Origin: Anoxybacillus tengchongensis
GTDB lineage: Bacteria; Bacillota; Bacilli; Bacillales; Anoxybacillaceae
Assembly (NCBI RefSeq): GCF_014201585.1
Contig: NZ_JACHES010000008.1
Coordinates: 62,001-126,000 of the forward strand
Reading direction: 5' to 3'
Length of the DNA stretch: 64,000 bases
Part shown: positions 35,709-44,669 of the stretch, in pieces
Numbering within the stretch: position 1 is the stretch's first letter
Layout of the letters: each line of letters opens with the position of its first letter
Position numbers and translations under genes: made by a program
Notes under the pieces: generated by a model
Databases searched by the model: none
The model's input: the letters and a program-made list of their open reading frames with translations, nothing else
What the model was told of the DNA's origin: nothing

Positions 35709-38336
35709 TTGGCGAACAAATTAGTCTTAATCGACGGCAATAGCATCGCTTATCGCGCTTTTTTTGCATTGCCTCTGTTACATAACGATAAGGGTATTCA
35801 TACAAACGCCATTTATGGTTTTACAATGATGTTAATGAAGCTCATTGAAGAAGAGAAGCCGACGCATATGCTCGTCGCGTTTGATGCAGGGAAAACGACA
35901 TTTCGCCATGAAGTGTATACAGAATACAAAGGTGGGAGACAAAAAACACCACCAGAATTATCGGAACAGTTTCCGTTTTTACGCGAACTGCTTGATGCAT
36001 ACAACATTCGTACGTACGAACTTGAAAATTATGAGGCAGATGATATTATCGGAACGATTGCTACGGAGGCGGAAAAAGAAGGATTTGACGTCGTCATTAT
36101 TTCGGGTGATCGTGATTTAACACAATTAGCCTCTGAACGCATTCATGTACATGTGACGAAAAAAGGGATAACAGATATAGAGCGATACACACCAGAACAT
36201 GTATTTGAGAAGTATGGGCTAACACCTGCTCAAATTGTTGATTTGAAAGGATTAATGGGAGATGCGTCAGATAATATTCCAGGAGTTCCAGGGATAGGAG
36301 AGAAAACTGCATTAAAATTATTAAAAGAATATGGAACGGTTGAACATGTGCTTGCCTCACTTGAACATATTTCTGGAAAAAAACTAAAAGAAAACTTGCA
36401 AACGTACCGTGAACAAGCGTTATTAAGTAAACAGCTAGCTACCATTCGTCGCGACGCCCCACTGACATTATCGCTCGATGAGTTAGCATGGCAGTCATAT
36501 GATGTCGAGCGAGTGACAACGTTGTTTCAAGAGCTCGGTTTTACATCGCTTATGGACAAAATTGGTCGGTCTTCACAAGAACAACGATCGTTAAAAGATA
36601 TTTCATTTGTTACTGTTCAAACGATTGACGAGCATATGTTGGAAAAAGAAAGTACACTTCTTGTTGAAGTGATGGATGCGAATTATCATCAAGCACCTAT
36701 TTTAGGCTTTGCGCTTGTCAATGAACGTGGACACTTTTTTATTCCAACGGACGTTGCTTTAGCGTCGTCTGTATTTAAAACGTGGCTTGAAGATGAGCAA
36801 TGCAAAAAAAGTGTATTTGACGCAAAACGAGCGATCGTTGCGCTAAAGTGGCACGGTATTGAACTCAAAGGTGTCGATTTCGATTTATTATTAGCCGCAT
36901 ATTTACTCAATCCGACAGATGCTAACGGCGATGTGGCGGCTATTGCAAAAACGAAACAATATACAGATGTACAAAGTGACGAAGAAGTATACGGAAAAGG
37001 GGCAAAACAAGCTGTTCCACCGACAAATGTATTAGCTGAACATCTCGTACGAAAAGCAAAAGCGATCGCTTCGTTAAAAGAAACATATATTCATGAACTT
37101 AAACAAAATGAACAATTTGAATTGCTTATTCACTTAGAGTTACCGCTTACGTTTATTTTAGCGCAAATGGAGTTTTACGGTATAAAAGTAGATGTAAACC
37201 GTTTACAAGACATGGGTAAAGAGTTTACTGCTCAACTTCAACAAATTGAGCAACGCATTTATGAACTAGCAGGTACGACATTTAACATCAACTCTCCAAA
37301 ACAACTCGGCGCGATTTTATTTGAGAAATTGCAGTTACCAATTGTGAAAAAGACGAAAACAGGTTATTCAACGTCGGCGGATGTGTTAGAAAAATTAGCA
37401 CCATACCATGAAATTATTGAGCAAATTTTACATTACCGTCAGCTTGGAAAACTACAATCGACGTACGTAGAAGGATTAATGAAAGTTGTCCGAAAAGATA
37501 CAGGAAAAGTGCATACTATTTTCCAACAAGCGCTCACCCAAACAGGGCGTTTAAGCTCTACAGAACCTAATTTACAAAACATTCCAATTCGTATTGAAGA
37601 GGGAAGGAAAATTCGGCAAGCGTTCGTCCCATCTTTTGATGATTGGGTGATTTTTTCTGCTGATTATTCCCAAATTGAGTTGCGTGTTTTAGCTCATATG
37701 GCCGATGATGAAAATTTAATTGCGGCATTTCATCATAATCTCGATATTCATACGAAAACAGCGATGGATATTTTTCATGTGAAGGAAGAAGAAGTGACTG
37801 CTCAAATGCGCCGTCAAGCAAAAGCTGTTAATTTCGGTATCGTTTATGGGATTAGCGACTACGGATTGTCGCAAAACTTAGGCATTACGCGCAAAGAAGC
37901 AGCAGAATTTATCGAACGATATTTCCAAAGTTATCCGGGGGTGAAACGATATATGGAAGAAATTGTCCAAGATGCAAAACAAAAAGGATATGTGACGACA
38001 TTGCTTCACCGTCGTCGTTATTTACCTGATATTACGAGCAGTAATTTTAATGTTCGCAGCTTTGCAGAGCGAACTGCGATGAATACCCCTATTCAAGGAA
38101 GTGCAGCCGATATTATTAAAAAAGCGATGATTGATTTAGCTAGCCGTCTACGGGAAGAAAGACTACAAGCCCGTTTGTTGTTGCAAGTACATGACGAACT
38201 TATTTTAGAAGCGCCAAAAGAAGAAGTACATTTGTTGAAAAACATTGTTCCTGATGTAATGGAAAACGCTGTCTCATTACGTGTTCCATTAAAAGTCGAT
38301 TATCATTTTGGGCCGACATGGTATGATGCAAAGTAA
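35709..38336 (+). CDS. polA: DNA polymerase I
   Basis: An 875-residue repair and Okazaki-fragment polymerase. The N-terminal 5' nuclease domain (about 1-290) has LIDGNSIAYRAFFA, the acidic YEADDIIGT and GVPGIGEKTA. The middle 3'-5' exonuclease domain lacks the usual DxE motif (LLVEVMDANYHQ stands there), as in Bst polymerase. The polymerase domain has SADYSQIELRVLAH, RRQAKAVNFGIVYG and LLQVHDELI. The TTG start at 35709, 8 bases after AGAGGAGG, gives the conserved MANKLVLIDG. Confidence 0.97.
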   Translation: MANKLVLIDGNSIAYRAFFALPLLHNDKGIHTNAIYGFTMMLMKLIEEEKPTHMLVAFDAGKTTFRHEVYTEYKGGRQKTPPELSEQFPFLRELLDAYNIRTYELENYEADDIIGTIATEAEKEGFDVVIISGDRDLTQLASERIHVHVTKKGITDIERYTPEHVFEKYGLTPAQIVDLKGLMGDASDNIPGVPGIGEKTALKLLKEYGTVEHVLASLEHISGKKLKENLQTYREQALLSKQLATIRRDAPLTLSLDELAWQSYDVERVTTLFQELGFTSLMDKIGRSSQEQRSLKDISFVTVQTIDEHMLEKESTLLVEVMDANYHQAPILGFALVNERGHFFIPTDVALASSVFKTWLEDEQCKKSVFDAKRAIVALKWHGIELKGVDFDLLLAAYLLNPTDANGDVAAIAKTKQYTDVQSDEEVYGKGAKQAVPPTNVLAEHLVRKAKAIASLKETYIHELKQNEQFELLIHLELPLTFILAQMEFYGIKVDVNRLQDMGKEFTAQLQQIEQRIYELAGTTFNINSPKQLGAILFEKLQLPIVKKTKTGYSTSADVLEKLAPYHEIIEQILHYRQLGKLQSTYVEGLMKVVRKDTGKVHTIFQQALTQTGRLSSTEPNLQNIPIRIEEGRKIRQAFVPSFDDWVIFSADYSQIELRVLAHMADDENLIAAFHHNLDIHTKTAMDIFHVKEEEVTAQMRRQAKAVNFGIVYGISDYGLSQNLGITRKEAAEFIERYFQSYPGVKRYMEEIVQDAKQKGYVTTLLHRRRYLPDITSSNFNVRSFAERTAMNTPIQGSAADIIKKAMIDLASRLREERLQARLLLQVHDELILEAPKEEVHLLKNIVPDVMENAVSLRVPLKVDYHFGPTWYDAK

Positions 38337-38352
38337 GGAAGGGTGAACATGC

Positions 38353-39174
38353 ATGCCAGAATTACCGGAAGTCGAAACGGTGCGACGGACATTACTTCCT
38401 CTAGTTGTTGGTAAAACGATCGAACGTGTGAACGTGCTTTGGGAGAAAATCGTTCAATACCCTGAAGTAGAGACATTTTGCGAACGATTGAAAGGACAGA
38501 CAATTTACGATATTCAGCGACGCGGGAAATTTTTAATTTTTCAATTGGATGATGTTGCTCTTGTTTCCCATTTACGCATGGAAGGACGTTATATATACGA
38601 AAAAGAAGATAAACCATTTGATCGGCATACGCATGTCTTTTTTACATTTACTGATCGTACGGAACTTCGTTATCGCGATGTTCGCAAATTTGGCACGATG
38701 CATTTGTTCGATAAAGGGAAGGAATTACACGTTCCTCCTTTGTCGAACATCGGACTTGAGCCACTTGACGAGCAATTTACTGTGTCATGGTTTACCGATC
38801 ACCTTCAACGGACGAAGCGAACGATTAAAGCGACATTGCTTGACCAAACCATTGTCGCAGGATTAGGTAATATTTATGTCGATGAAGTGTTGTTTCGTTC
38901 CTCCATTTCTCCAGAGCGTGTAGCAGCTACGCTAACTGTCCAAGAAATCGAAGCGTTACATAGAGAGATCATTCAAACGATACAAGAAGCGATTGAAAAA
39001 GGCGGAAGTACTGTTCGAACGTACGTTAATACGCAAGGGAAGACAGGGACGTTTCAAACGCAATTATATGTATACGGCCGAGCAGACAGGCCGTGCCGTC
39101 GTTGTGGGAACCTTATTATAAAGACAACTGTAGCTAACCGCGGTACACATTATTGTAGACATTGTCAAACATAG
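38353..39174 (+). CDS. mutM: Formamidopyrimidine-DNA glycosylase
   Basis: Removes oxidised purines such as 8-oxoguanine. The 273-residue protein starts MPELPEVETVRR, so the catalytic Pro2 and Glu3 are present, and has the H2TH region and the C-terminal zinc finger CRRC...CRHC. It follows polA by 16 bases in a repair operon that continues into ytaF and coaE, an arrangement shared with B. subtilis. Confidence 0.97.
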   Translation: MPELPEVETVRRTLLPLVVGKTIERVNVLWEKIVQYPEVETFCERLKGQTIYDIQRRGKFLIFQLDDVALVSHLRMEGRYIYEKEDKPFDRHTHVFFTFTDRTELRYRDVRKFGTMHLFDKGKELHVPPLSNIGLEPLDEQFTVSWFTDHLQRTKRTIKATLLDQTIVAGLGNIYVDEVLFRSSISPERVAATLTVQEIEALHREIIQTIQEAIEKGGSTVRTYVNTQGKTGTFQTQLYVYGRADRPCRRCGNLIIKTTVANRGTHYCRHCQT

Positions 39175-39241
39175 CGTAAGAACATTGCCTAGGTCTCTTC
39201 CATATACTATGGTAGCTTTTCAAAGGAAGGGGCGGGCGTAT

Positions 39242-39865
39242 ATGATTACGTGGTCTTTATTTTTGCTTGCTTTAGCTGTGAGCATCGATGGTTTGACTGT
39301 CGGTATTACGTATGGTATGCGGAATGTACACATTCCGCTTCGTTCGTTGCTTATTATTTCGTTTTTTTCATGCATGACATTTTTAGTAGCGATGGGCATT
39401 GGTCGCATGCTGTATATGTTTTTTTCACCAACCGTTGCCAATGCAATGGGTGGGAGTATACTAATCATATTAGGACTATGGATGATCATCCAATTTATGC
39501 TTAAAAGAGACGACAATGAAGAAAAGTTTTTAATGAACTTAGAAATTCGTTCGCTCGGCATTGTCATTCAAATTTTACGCAAACCGACGATGGCTGATTT
39601 TGACCGTTCAGGAACGATTACAGGGATGGAGGCGGTATTTTTAGGTATCGCCTTGTCGCTCGATGCGTTTGGGGCAGGCGTGAGCGCAGCGCTGTTAAAT
39701 TACTCTCTGTTGTTTACTACATTTCTCGTTTGTTTGCTTAGCTTTAGTTTTTTATTTAGTGGGTTAAAAATTGGAAAATCGTTCAGGAAGTATGACTGGC
39801 TACAAAAATACTCGTTTTTACCTGGGATTATGCTTATTGTTATTGGTATTTTTAAAATGAGGTAG
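39242..39865 (+). CDS. ytaF: YtaF, MntP-like sporulation membrane protein
   Basis: A 207-residue protein with six predicted helices in two repeats. Each repeat carries an acidic helix motif, SIDGLTVGITYG (about 14-25) and SLDAFGAGVSA, as in MntP-type manganese exporters. Between the repeats DFDRSGTITGME (119-130) fits the EF-hand loop pattern DxDxSGxIxxxE, which suggests metal binding. ATG 39242 is chosen with AAGGAAGGGG upstream. It stands 12 bases before coaE. Confidence 0.9.
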   Translation: MITWSLFLLALAVSIDGLTVGITYGMRNVHIPLRSLLIISFFSCMTFLVAMGIGRMLYMFFSPTVANAMGGSILIILGLWMIIQFMLKRDDNEEKFLMNLEIRSLGIVIQILRKPTMADFDRSGTITGMEAVFLGIALSLDAFGAGVSAALLNYSLLFTTFLVCLLSFSFLFSGLKIGKSFRKYDWLQKYSFLPGIMLIVIGIFKMR

Positions 39866-39876
39866 GGGTGAAGGCG

Positions 39877-40479
39877 GTGTTAACGATCGGATTAACTGGG
39901 GGCATCGCTAGTGGGAAAAGTACGGTCGCGGCAATGTTCCGTGACTTGCATATTCCTGTCATTGATGCAGATGAAATCGCTCATCGTGTCACATCACTTG
40001 GTGGTGAGGCATATCGGCCGATTATAGAAACGTTTGGGCGCGACATTTTAGATTCAAATGGTGCGATTGATCGACGTAAGCTTGGTGCGATCGTATTTTA
40101 TGATGAACAAAAGCGAAAACAGTTAAATGTCATTGTTCATCCACTTGTTCGCAAACATATGTTGCAACAAAAAGAGAAATATGCAAAAGAAGGGGAAAAA
40201 GTAGTTGTTCTCGACATCCCCCTTTTATTTGAAAGTAAATTAGAGCATCTCGTTGACCGTATTCTCGTTGTGTATGTTGATGAACAAACTCAACTTCGTC
40301 GCCTTCGTGAGCGTAATGGATTTTCGGTTGAAGAAGCATGGGCGCGGATAAAAGCACAAATGCCACTTGAAGAAAAAAGAAAAAAAGCAGATGAGATCAT
40401 TGATAATAATGGAACGATCGAAGAAACGAAACAACAATTGCACGCATGTTTAATGCGTTGGGGTGTCCTTGAAAAATAG
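39877..40479 (+). CDS. coaE: Dephospho-CoA kinase
   Basis: Last step of coenzyme A synthesis. The 200-residue P-loop kinase has IGLTGGIASGKST at the N-terminus, the substrate motif DADEIAHRV and a VVLDIPLLFES lid region. GTG 39877 gives MLTIGLTGG and lies 8-9 bases after AGGGG; GTG 39868 is in frame but inside that site. A terminator overlaps the stop, closing polA-mutM-ytaF-coaE. Confidence 0.95.
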   Translation: MLTIGLTGGIASGKSTVAAMFRDLHIPVIDADEIAHRVTSLGGEAYRPIIETFGRDILDSNGAIDRRKLGAIVFYDEQKRKQLNVIVHPLVRKHMLQQKEKYAKEGEKVVVLDIPLLFESKLEHLVDRILVVYVDEQTQLRRLRERNGFSVEEAWARIKAQMPLEEKRKKADEIIDNNGTIEETKQQLHACLMRWGVLEK

Positions 40480-40492
40480 GACGCCTTTTTTT
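40462..40492 (+). terminator. Intrinsic terminator after coaE
   Basis: An 8-bp stem GGTGTCCT/AGGACGCC with one G-T pair and an 8-base loop, then T7. The coaE stop codon is in the hairpin loop. Confidence 0.88.
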
Positions 40493-40519
40493 ATTTTTTT
40501 ATAGCATAAACACCTTAAA

Positions 40520-40564
40520 AATGTTATACTATTTTTGTATATAACGGATAAATAGTATAACACA
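40520..40564. promoter_or_regulatory. CcpN operator pair of gapB
   Basis: A perfect 13-bp inverted repeat, TGTTATACTATTT (40522-40534) and its complement (40550-40562), separated by 15 bases. Each arm contains a CcpN-type box (TRTGHYATAYW): 10 of 11 matches on the plus strand at 40520-40530 and 11 of 11 on the minus strand at 40554-40564. CcpN represses gapB and pckA in B. subtilis during glycolysis. A possible promoter (TTAAAA, 17 bases, TATATA) lies inside the repeat. Confidence 0.75.
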
Positions 40565-40585
40565 TATATTGAAAGGGGCTATATA

Positions 40586-41614
40586 ATGAAAGCGAGAGTA
40601 GCGATTAACGGGTTCGGACGCATCGGACGTATGGTGTTCCGAAAAGCTATTATGGAGCATGATCTTGACATTGTAGCGATTAATGCGAGCTATCCGCCTG
40701 AAACGTTAGCTCATTTAATAAAATATGATTCAAACCACGGTAAATTTGACGGAGATGTCATTGCGGTTGAAGACGGCTTAATTGTAAACGGAAAAAAAGT
40801 GCAATTGCTAAATTCACGTGATCCACGGCTATTACCATGGGGAGAACTTCAAATCGATATTGTTATTGAAGCAACAGGAAAGTTTAACGCAAAAGAAAAA
40901 GCAATGATGCACGTCGAAGCAGGAGCGAAGCGCGTCATTTTAACTGCACCTGGAAAAGATGAGGACGTAACGATTGTTATGGGAGTCAATGAACATATGC
41001 TTTCTCCAGAGCATGTCGTCATTTCAAACGCTTCATGTACAACAAACTGTTTAGCGCCTGTTGTGAAAGTGCTTGATGAAGCATTTGGGATCGAAAATGG
41101 ACTCATGACAACCGTCCACGCATATACGAACGACCAAAAAAATATTGACAATCCGCATAAAGATTTACGTCGTGCACGTTCATGCGCACAATCGATCATT
41201 CCGACAACAACAGGTGCAGCGAAAGCGTTAGCACTCGTATTACCACATTTAAAAGGGAAAATGCATGGTATGGCGTTGCGCGTTCCGACACCAAACGTTT
41301 CACTTGTTGACGTTGTTGTCGATGTGAAAAAAGACGTCACCGTCGATGAAGTAAACGAGGTGTTTATGCAAGCTGCGCGTGGATCTCTAAAAGGCATTTT
41401 AGACGTGACGATGGAACCGCTTGTGTCGATTGATTTTAATACAAATCCACATTCTGCCATTGTTGATGGGTTGTCCACGATGGTGATCGAAAATCGGAAA
41501 GTAAAAGTATTAGCATGGTATGATAATGAATGGGGCTATTCATGTCGCGTTGTCGACTTAACAAAGCTTGTTGCGAAACAATTGTTAAAAAATGAAACGG
41601 TTACGATGTCATAA
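40586..41614 (+). CDS. gapB: Glyceraldehyde-3-phosphate dehydrogenase, gluconeogenic GapB type
   Basis: A 342-residue NADP-preferring GAPDH used in gluconeogenesis. It has INGFGRIGRM at the N-terminus, the catalytic cysteine C151 in SNASCTTNC and the WYDNEWGYSCRVVDL block. Residues NASYPPE at 33-39 replace the Asp that binds NAD in GapA enzymes, as expected for a GapB. GAAAGGGG precedes the ATG. The CcpN repeat upstream and its place next to speD match B. subtilis. Confidence 0.96.
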   Translation: MKARVAINGFGRIGRMVFRKAIMEHDLDIVAINASYPPETLAHLIKYDSNHGKFDGDVIAVEDGLIVNGKKVQLLNSRDPRLLPWGELQIDIVIEATGKFNAKEKAMMHVEAGAKRVILTAPGKDEDVTIVMGVNEHMLSPEHVVISNASCTTNCLAPVVKVLDEAFGIENGLMTTVHAYTNDQKNIDNPHKDLRRARSCAQSIIPTTTGAAKALALVLPHLKGKMHGMALRVPTPNVSLVDVVVDVKKDVTVDEVNEVFMQAARGSLKGILDVTMEPLVSIDFNTNPHSAIVDGLSTMVIENRKVKVLAWYDNEWGYSCRVVDLTKLVAKQLLKNETVTMS

Positions 41615-41640
41615 CGCTGGGGGTTCCCAGCGTTATTTTT
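41611..41640 (+). terminator. Intrinsic terminator after gapB
   Basis: A perfect 11-bp stem from ATAACGCTGGG and its complement around GGTT, then T5. It overlaps the gapB stop codon. Confidence 0.92.
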
Positions 41641-41672
41641 CTACCCATTTTATAAAAAAACAAAAAACGATA

Positions 41673-41701
41673 TTGAAAAAAAAATATAAACGAAGTATAC
41701 T
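41673..41701 (+). promoter_or_regulatory. Sigma-A promoter of speD
   Basis: TTGAAA, a 17-base spacer, then TATACT. The predicted start near 41708 leaves a 150-base leader before speD. Confidence 0.75.
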
Positions 41702-41707
41702 ATTTTT

Positions 41708-41856
41708 CGTGAACTTCTTGAACGCGTGGTAATGTGACTACTTAAAGGGTTAGGACCTCTTTGGACTAACTTTCCCCCGTGGTAGTTATACATTCCAAAA
41801 AGCAAAAGAAATTCATCGTTTATTTTTTTTAAAATTCATAAAAGGGGGATACGATC
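41708..41856 (+). other. Possibly structured 5' leader of speD
   Basis: The leader can fold into a long-range stem: AATGT/ACAT (41732-41735 with 41790-41793) and ACTAC/GTAGT (41737-41741 with 41782-41786). This encloses an inner hairpin GTTAG/CTAAC (41749-41753 with 41766-41770). A C5 run at 41774-41778 is complementary to the G5 of the speD ribosome site (41844-41848). I do not recognise a known riboswitch class in it. A T8 run at 41822-41829 follows no GC-rich stem, so it is not an obvious terminator. Confidence 0.4.
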
Positions 41857-42231
41857 ATGGATACAATGGGTCGTCACGTTATCTCAGAACTTTGGGGATG
41901 CGATTTTGATAAGTTGAATGACATGGAGTTTATTGAAAAAACATTTGTTGATGCAGCGTTAAAGTCTGGTGCTGAAATTCGTGAAGTTGCGTTTCATAAA
42001 TTTGCACCACAAGGCGTTAGCGGTGTTGTCATCATTTCTGAATCACATTTAACCATTCACAGTTTTCCTGAACACGGTTATGCTAGCATCGACGTTTACA
42101 CGTGTGGACATTTAGATCCGACGATTGCAGCTGACTATATCGCAGAAGCGTTAGGTGCACAAACGCGCGAAACAATTGAATTGCCTCGTGGTATGGGTCC
42201 AATTGAAATTAAACAAGCAAAAGCTTTATAA
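41857..42231 (+). CDS. speD: S-adenosylmethionine decarboxylase proenzyme
   Basis: Makes decarboxylated SAM, the aminopropyl donor for spermidine. The 124-residue class 1B proenzyme has the self-cleavage site [12 protein letters not shown], with cleavage expected between E62 and S63 to form the pyruvoyl group. Catalytic H68 and C83 (DVYTCG) are present. AAAGGGGGA precedes the ATG. It follows gapB but has its own promoter and a long leader that may control it. Confidence 0.96.
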   Translation: MDTMGRHVISELWGCDFDKLNDMEFIEKTFVDAALKSGAEIREVAFHKFAPQGVSGVVIISESHLTIHSFPEHGYASIDVYTCGHLDPTIAADYIAEALGAQTRETIELPRGMGPIEIKQAKAL

Positions 42232-42246
42232 TAAAATGTAAGAGAG

Positions 42247-42276
42247 AAAGAGGTGTAGATTCTGCACCTCTTTTTT
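42247..42276 (+). terminator. Intrinsic terminator after speD
   Basis: A 12-bp stem AAAGAGGTGTAG/CTGCACCTCTTT (one G-T pair) with loop ATT, followed by T4. Confidence 0.9.
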
Positions 42277-42306
42277 ATCATTCATTGAAAAGCGAGGAGA
42301 CGAACG

Positions 42307-42699
42307 ATGAAATGGAAATATGTATTAACCAATCATAATGAAACATCTGAACGTCATCCGGATGAACAGCTAAAAAGCCGTTATTATAAAACAACACAAT
42401 CTGCTGCATTACAAGCAGTAAAAGAAATGTTTGAGCAAATGGATGGATGCTACATTGTGGCGATTTCAGCAGAACGCGGAGAAATAAGCGTATCACTAAC
42501 GAAAGGAAAAAAAGCATTTATTGTTGCAACAATCGTTTCTGTTCGTCCATTTGAAACAGCCATTGATTTTTCAGTAACGACAGAAACAAAATGGTTTCCG
42601 ATTGACTTTGGGTTTAGTCGCCAACTTATTATTCGTTTATACGATCAATTAGCTAAACGATTTACATATATCGGATCGGGAATATATAGCGATAAATAG
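42307..42699 (+). CDS. Uncharacterised 130-residue protein
   Basis: I do not recognise the family. The protein is soluble, mixed alpha/beta. It has a short charged N-terminal region, a helix [19 protein letters not shown], then alternating beta-like segments ([27 protein letters not shown]) and a C-terminal helix [21 protein letters not shown] precedes the ATG, and codon use matches the neighbours. It is a single gene between the speD terminator and the nrdR promoter. No membrane segment or catalytic motif is evident. Confidence 0.75.
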   Translation: MKWKYVLTNHNETSERHPDEQLKSRYYKTTQSAALQAVKEMFEQMDGCYIVAISAERGEISVSLTKGKKAFIVATIVSVRPFETAIDFSVTTETKWFPIDFGFSRQLIIRLYDQLAKRFTYIGSGIYSDK

Positions 42700-42728
42700 T
42701 TGTATATGCGCCTTTTTTTGTCTACTAT
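42700..42728 (+). promoter_or_regulatory. Putative promoter of nrdR-dnaB-dnaI
   Basis: TTGTAT, a 17-base spacer, then TACTAT, 33 bases before nrdR. Confidence 0.55.
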
Positions 42729-42761
42729 AAGGGTAAGATCATTGCTAGGGAGCTGATACAT

Positions 42762-43232
42762 ATGAAATGCCCGTCGTGTCATCACAATGGAACGCGCGTG
42801 CTTGACTCGCGTCCGGTTGATGAAGGGCGTTCCATTCGCCGTCGTCGTGAATGTGAACGTTGTCATTTTCGCTTCACAACGTTTGAGCGGATCGAAGAAA
42901 CACCGTTAATTGTTGTGAAAAAAGAGGGAACGAGAGAAGAATTTAGCCGGGAAAAAATATTACGCGGGCTCATTAAAGCGTGCGAAAAACGGCCGGTTGC
43001 GCTAGAACAACTAGAGGAAGTGACGCAACAAATTGAGCGAGAGTTGCGCAACAGCGGTATAAATGAAGTGAAAAGTGAAACGATTGGTGAAATGGTCATG
43101 GAACGGCTATCAAAAATTGATGAAGTTGCCTATGTTCGTTTTGCGTCTGTATACCGTCAATTTAAAGATTTAAACGTTTTTATTGAGGAATTAAAAGAAC
43201 TTATTAAAAAAGAACAAGGGGAAAGGGCATAA
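42762..43232 (+). CDS. nrdR: Ribonucleotide reductase repressor NrdR
   Basis: A 156-residue regulator that represses ribonucleotide reductase genes in response to bound ATP/dATP. The N-terminal zinc ribbon has C3, C6, C31 and C34 (MKCPSC...RECERC). The ATP-cone follows (about 47-137) with [20 protein letters not shown] in two parts. AGGGAG precedes the ATG. It is the first gene of an operon with dnaB and dnaI, linking dNTP supply and replication start. Confidence 0.97.
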   Translation: MKCPSCHHNGTRVLDSRPVDEGRSIRRRRECERCHFRFTTFERIEETPLIVVKKEGTREEFSREKILRGLIKACEKRPVALEQLEEVTQQIERELRNSGINEVKSETIGEMVMERLSKIDEVAYVRFASVYRQFKDLNVFIEELKELIKKEQGERA

Positions 43233-43261
43233 TATGCTCTTTTTAGAAGAAGGTCGATAAT

Positions 43262-44659
43262 ATGGAATATAGCTGGAAAGAATTAATTGCCGTCGACCGA
43301 TATATTGTGCATGCGAATGGTGTTTTAAGCGAACTAGATCGAAAAGTATTGACGCTTTTATATCAACCGTTAATTGGTGCTCAAGCATATAGTCTATATA
43401 TGACGTTATGGAGCGAACTAGAGCAAGCACGTTTATGGAGCGAAGAGACGACGCATCATAGTTTAATGGCAATTATGCAATGCAGTTTGCCGACGATATA
43501 TGCTGAACGTTTAAAGCTCGAGGGCATTGGGCTGTTGAATACGTATATGAAGCGCACGAATGAAAATGATGAACGCGTATTTATTTATGAACTTTGCCTC
43601 CCTCTTACACCAGAACAATTTTTTACTGATGGTGTTTTAAACGTATTTTTATATGATCGTGTAGGAAAAACAAAATTTCAAAAGTTGAAAAAGTTTTTTT
43701 CTGATCGTGCCATCGATCGCACTTCTTTCATACCCGTTACTCGCTCATTTCACGATGTATTTTCATCGATCCAACCTGAAAAAATGATTCATAAGTTAAG
43801 CGACGAAGCGAAGCAAGAAGTCATGTTGCAAGACGGACAGCAGTATATAGGAAAAGAGCAAGCGATGTATACGATGCGAGATGATATATTTGATTTTGAC
43901 ACATTTTATGCAGGACTGTCCCATCATCTTGTTCCACGTCGTGCGATTACTGAAAAAGTGAAGGATGCGATCAAAAAGCTAGCCTTTTTATATGGCATTG
44001 GCCCGCTTGACATGCAAAAAATTGTGATGAGTGTTATAGATCCGGCTGAACAAATTGATATCGAAGCATTAAGAAAAGCAGCACAAGAATGGTATCAATT
44101 TGAACGTGGTGAGGCGCTTCCGCGTCTATATGATCGTGTGCAGCCGTTAGAGGAGCGGACGATAGCGCATGTCGAGCCAAAAAACGAAGAAGAATATTTA
44201 ATGAAGCAGCTTGAAACCGTTTCGCCGAGACAACTACTTATGGACTTTTCTGGTGGCGTTGAGCCAGCGCTAGCAGATTTGCAGCTCATTGAAGAGATTA
44301 TGTTTAAACAAAAATTGCCACCAGGTGTTATGAATGTGCTGATTTATTACGTCATGCTGCGTACAGATATGAAGCTTCCGAAAAAATATGTAGAAAAGAT
44401 CGCTAGTTCATGGGCGCGAAAAAAAGTGCGCACAGTGAAGCAAGCGATGGAATTGGCGAAAAAAGAAGCGCGTGAATACGAAACATTTATAAAAGAAAAA
44501 GAGAAAAAAGGTTCGAAAAAGCCGATTCGTACTGAGTTATTGCCAGATTGGTTACAAACAGATTATTCACAATTTGAGCGAAAACAAGTGAAATCGGAAG
44601 AAGAGCTAGAACAAAAACGACGCGAGTTGGAAGAACGGTTGAAAAAGCCGAAAAGTTAG
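43262..44659 (+). CDS. dnaB: Replication initiation and membrane attachment protein DnaB
   Basis: A 465-residue Firmicutes primosome protein that, with DnaD and DnaI, loads the replicative helicase. Its winged-helix N-terminal region (about 1-130) begins with WKELIAVDRYIVHANGVLSE (in two parts), and a DnaD-like C-terminal region (about 290-400) contains LIEEIMFKQKLPPGVMNVLIYY (in two halves), followed by a highly charged tail. It is not the helicase of Gram-negative naming. It ends 10 bases before dnaI. Confidence 0.94.
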   Translation: MEYSWKELIAVDRYIVHANGVLSELDRKVLTLLYQPLIGAQAYSLYMTLWSELEQARLWSEETTHHSLMAIMQCSLPTIYAERLKLEGIGLLNTYMKRTNENDERVFIYELCLPLTPEQFFTDGVLNVFLYDRVGKTKFQKLKKFFSDRAIDRTSFIPVTRSFHDVFSSIQPEKMIHKLSDEAKQEVMLQDGQQYIGKEQAMYTMRDDIFDFDTFYAGLSHHLVPRRAITEKVKDAIKKLAFLYGIGPLDMQKIVMSVIDPAEQIDIEALRKAAQEWYQFERGEALPRLYDRVQPLEERTIAHVEPKNEEEYLMKQLETVSPRQLLMDFSGGVEPALADLQLIEEIMFKQKLPPGVMNVLIYYVMLRTDMKLPKKYVEKIASSWARKKVRTVKQAMELAKKEAREYETFIKEKEKKGSKKPIRTELLPDWLQTDYSQFERKQVKSEEELEQKRRELEERLKKPKS

Positions 44660-44669
44660 GGGATAAATG

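Noticed and set aside
40849-41478. 209-residue open frame on the minus strand inside gapB
   Set aside because: Fully antisense to a strongly conserved gapB, Ser/Thr-rich low-complexity composition, no ribosome site; a shadow of codon bias.
41820-41830. T-run in the speD leader as a terminator
   Set aside because: No GC-containing stem immediately upstream.
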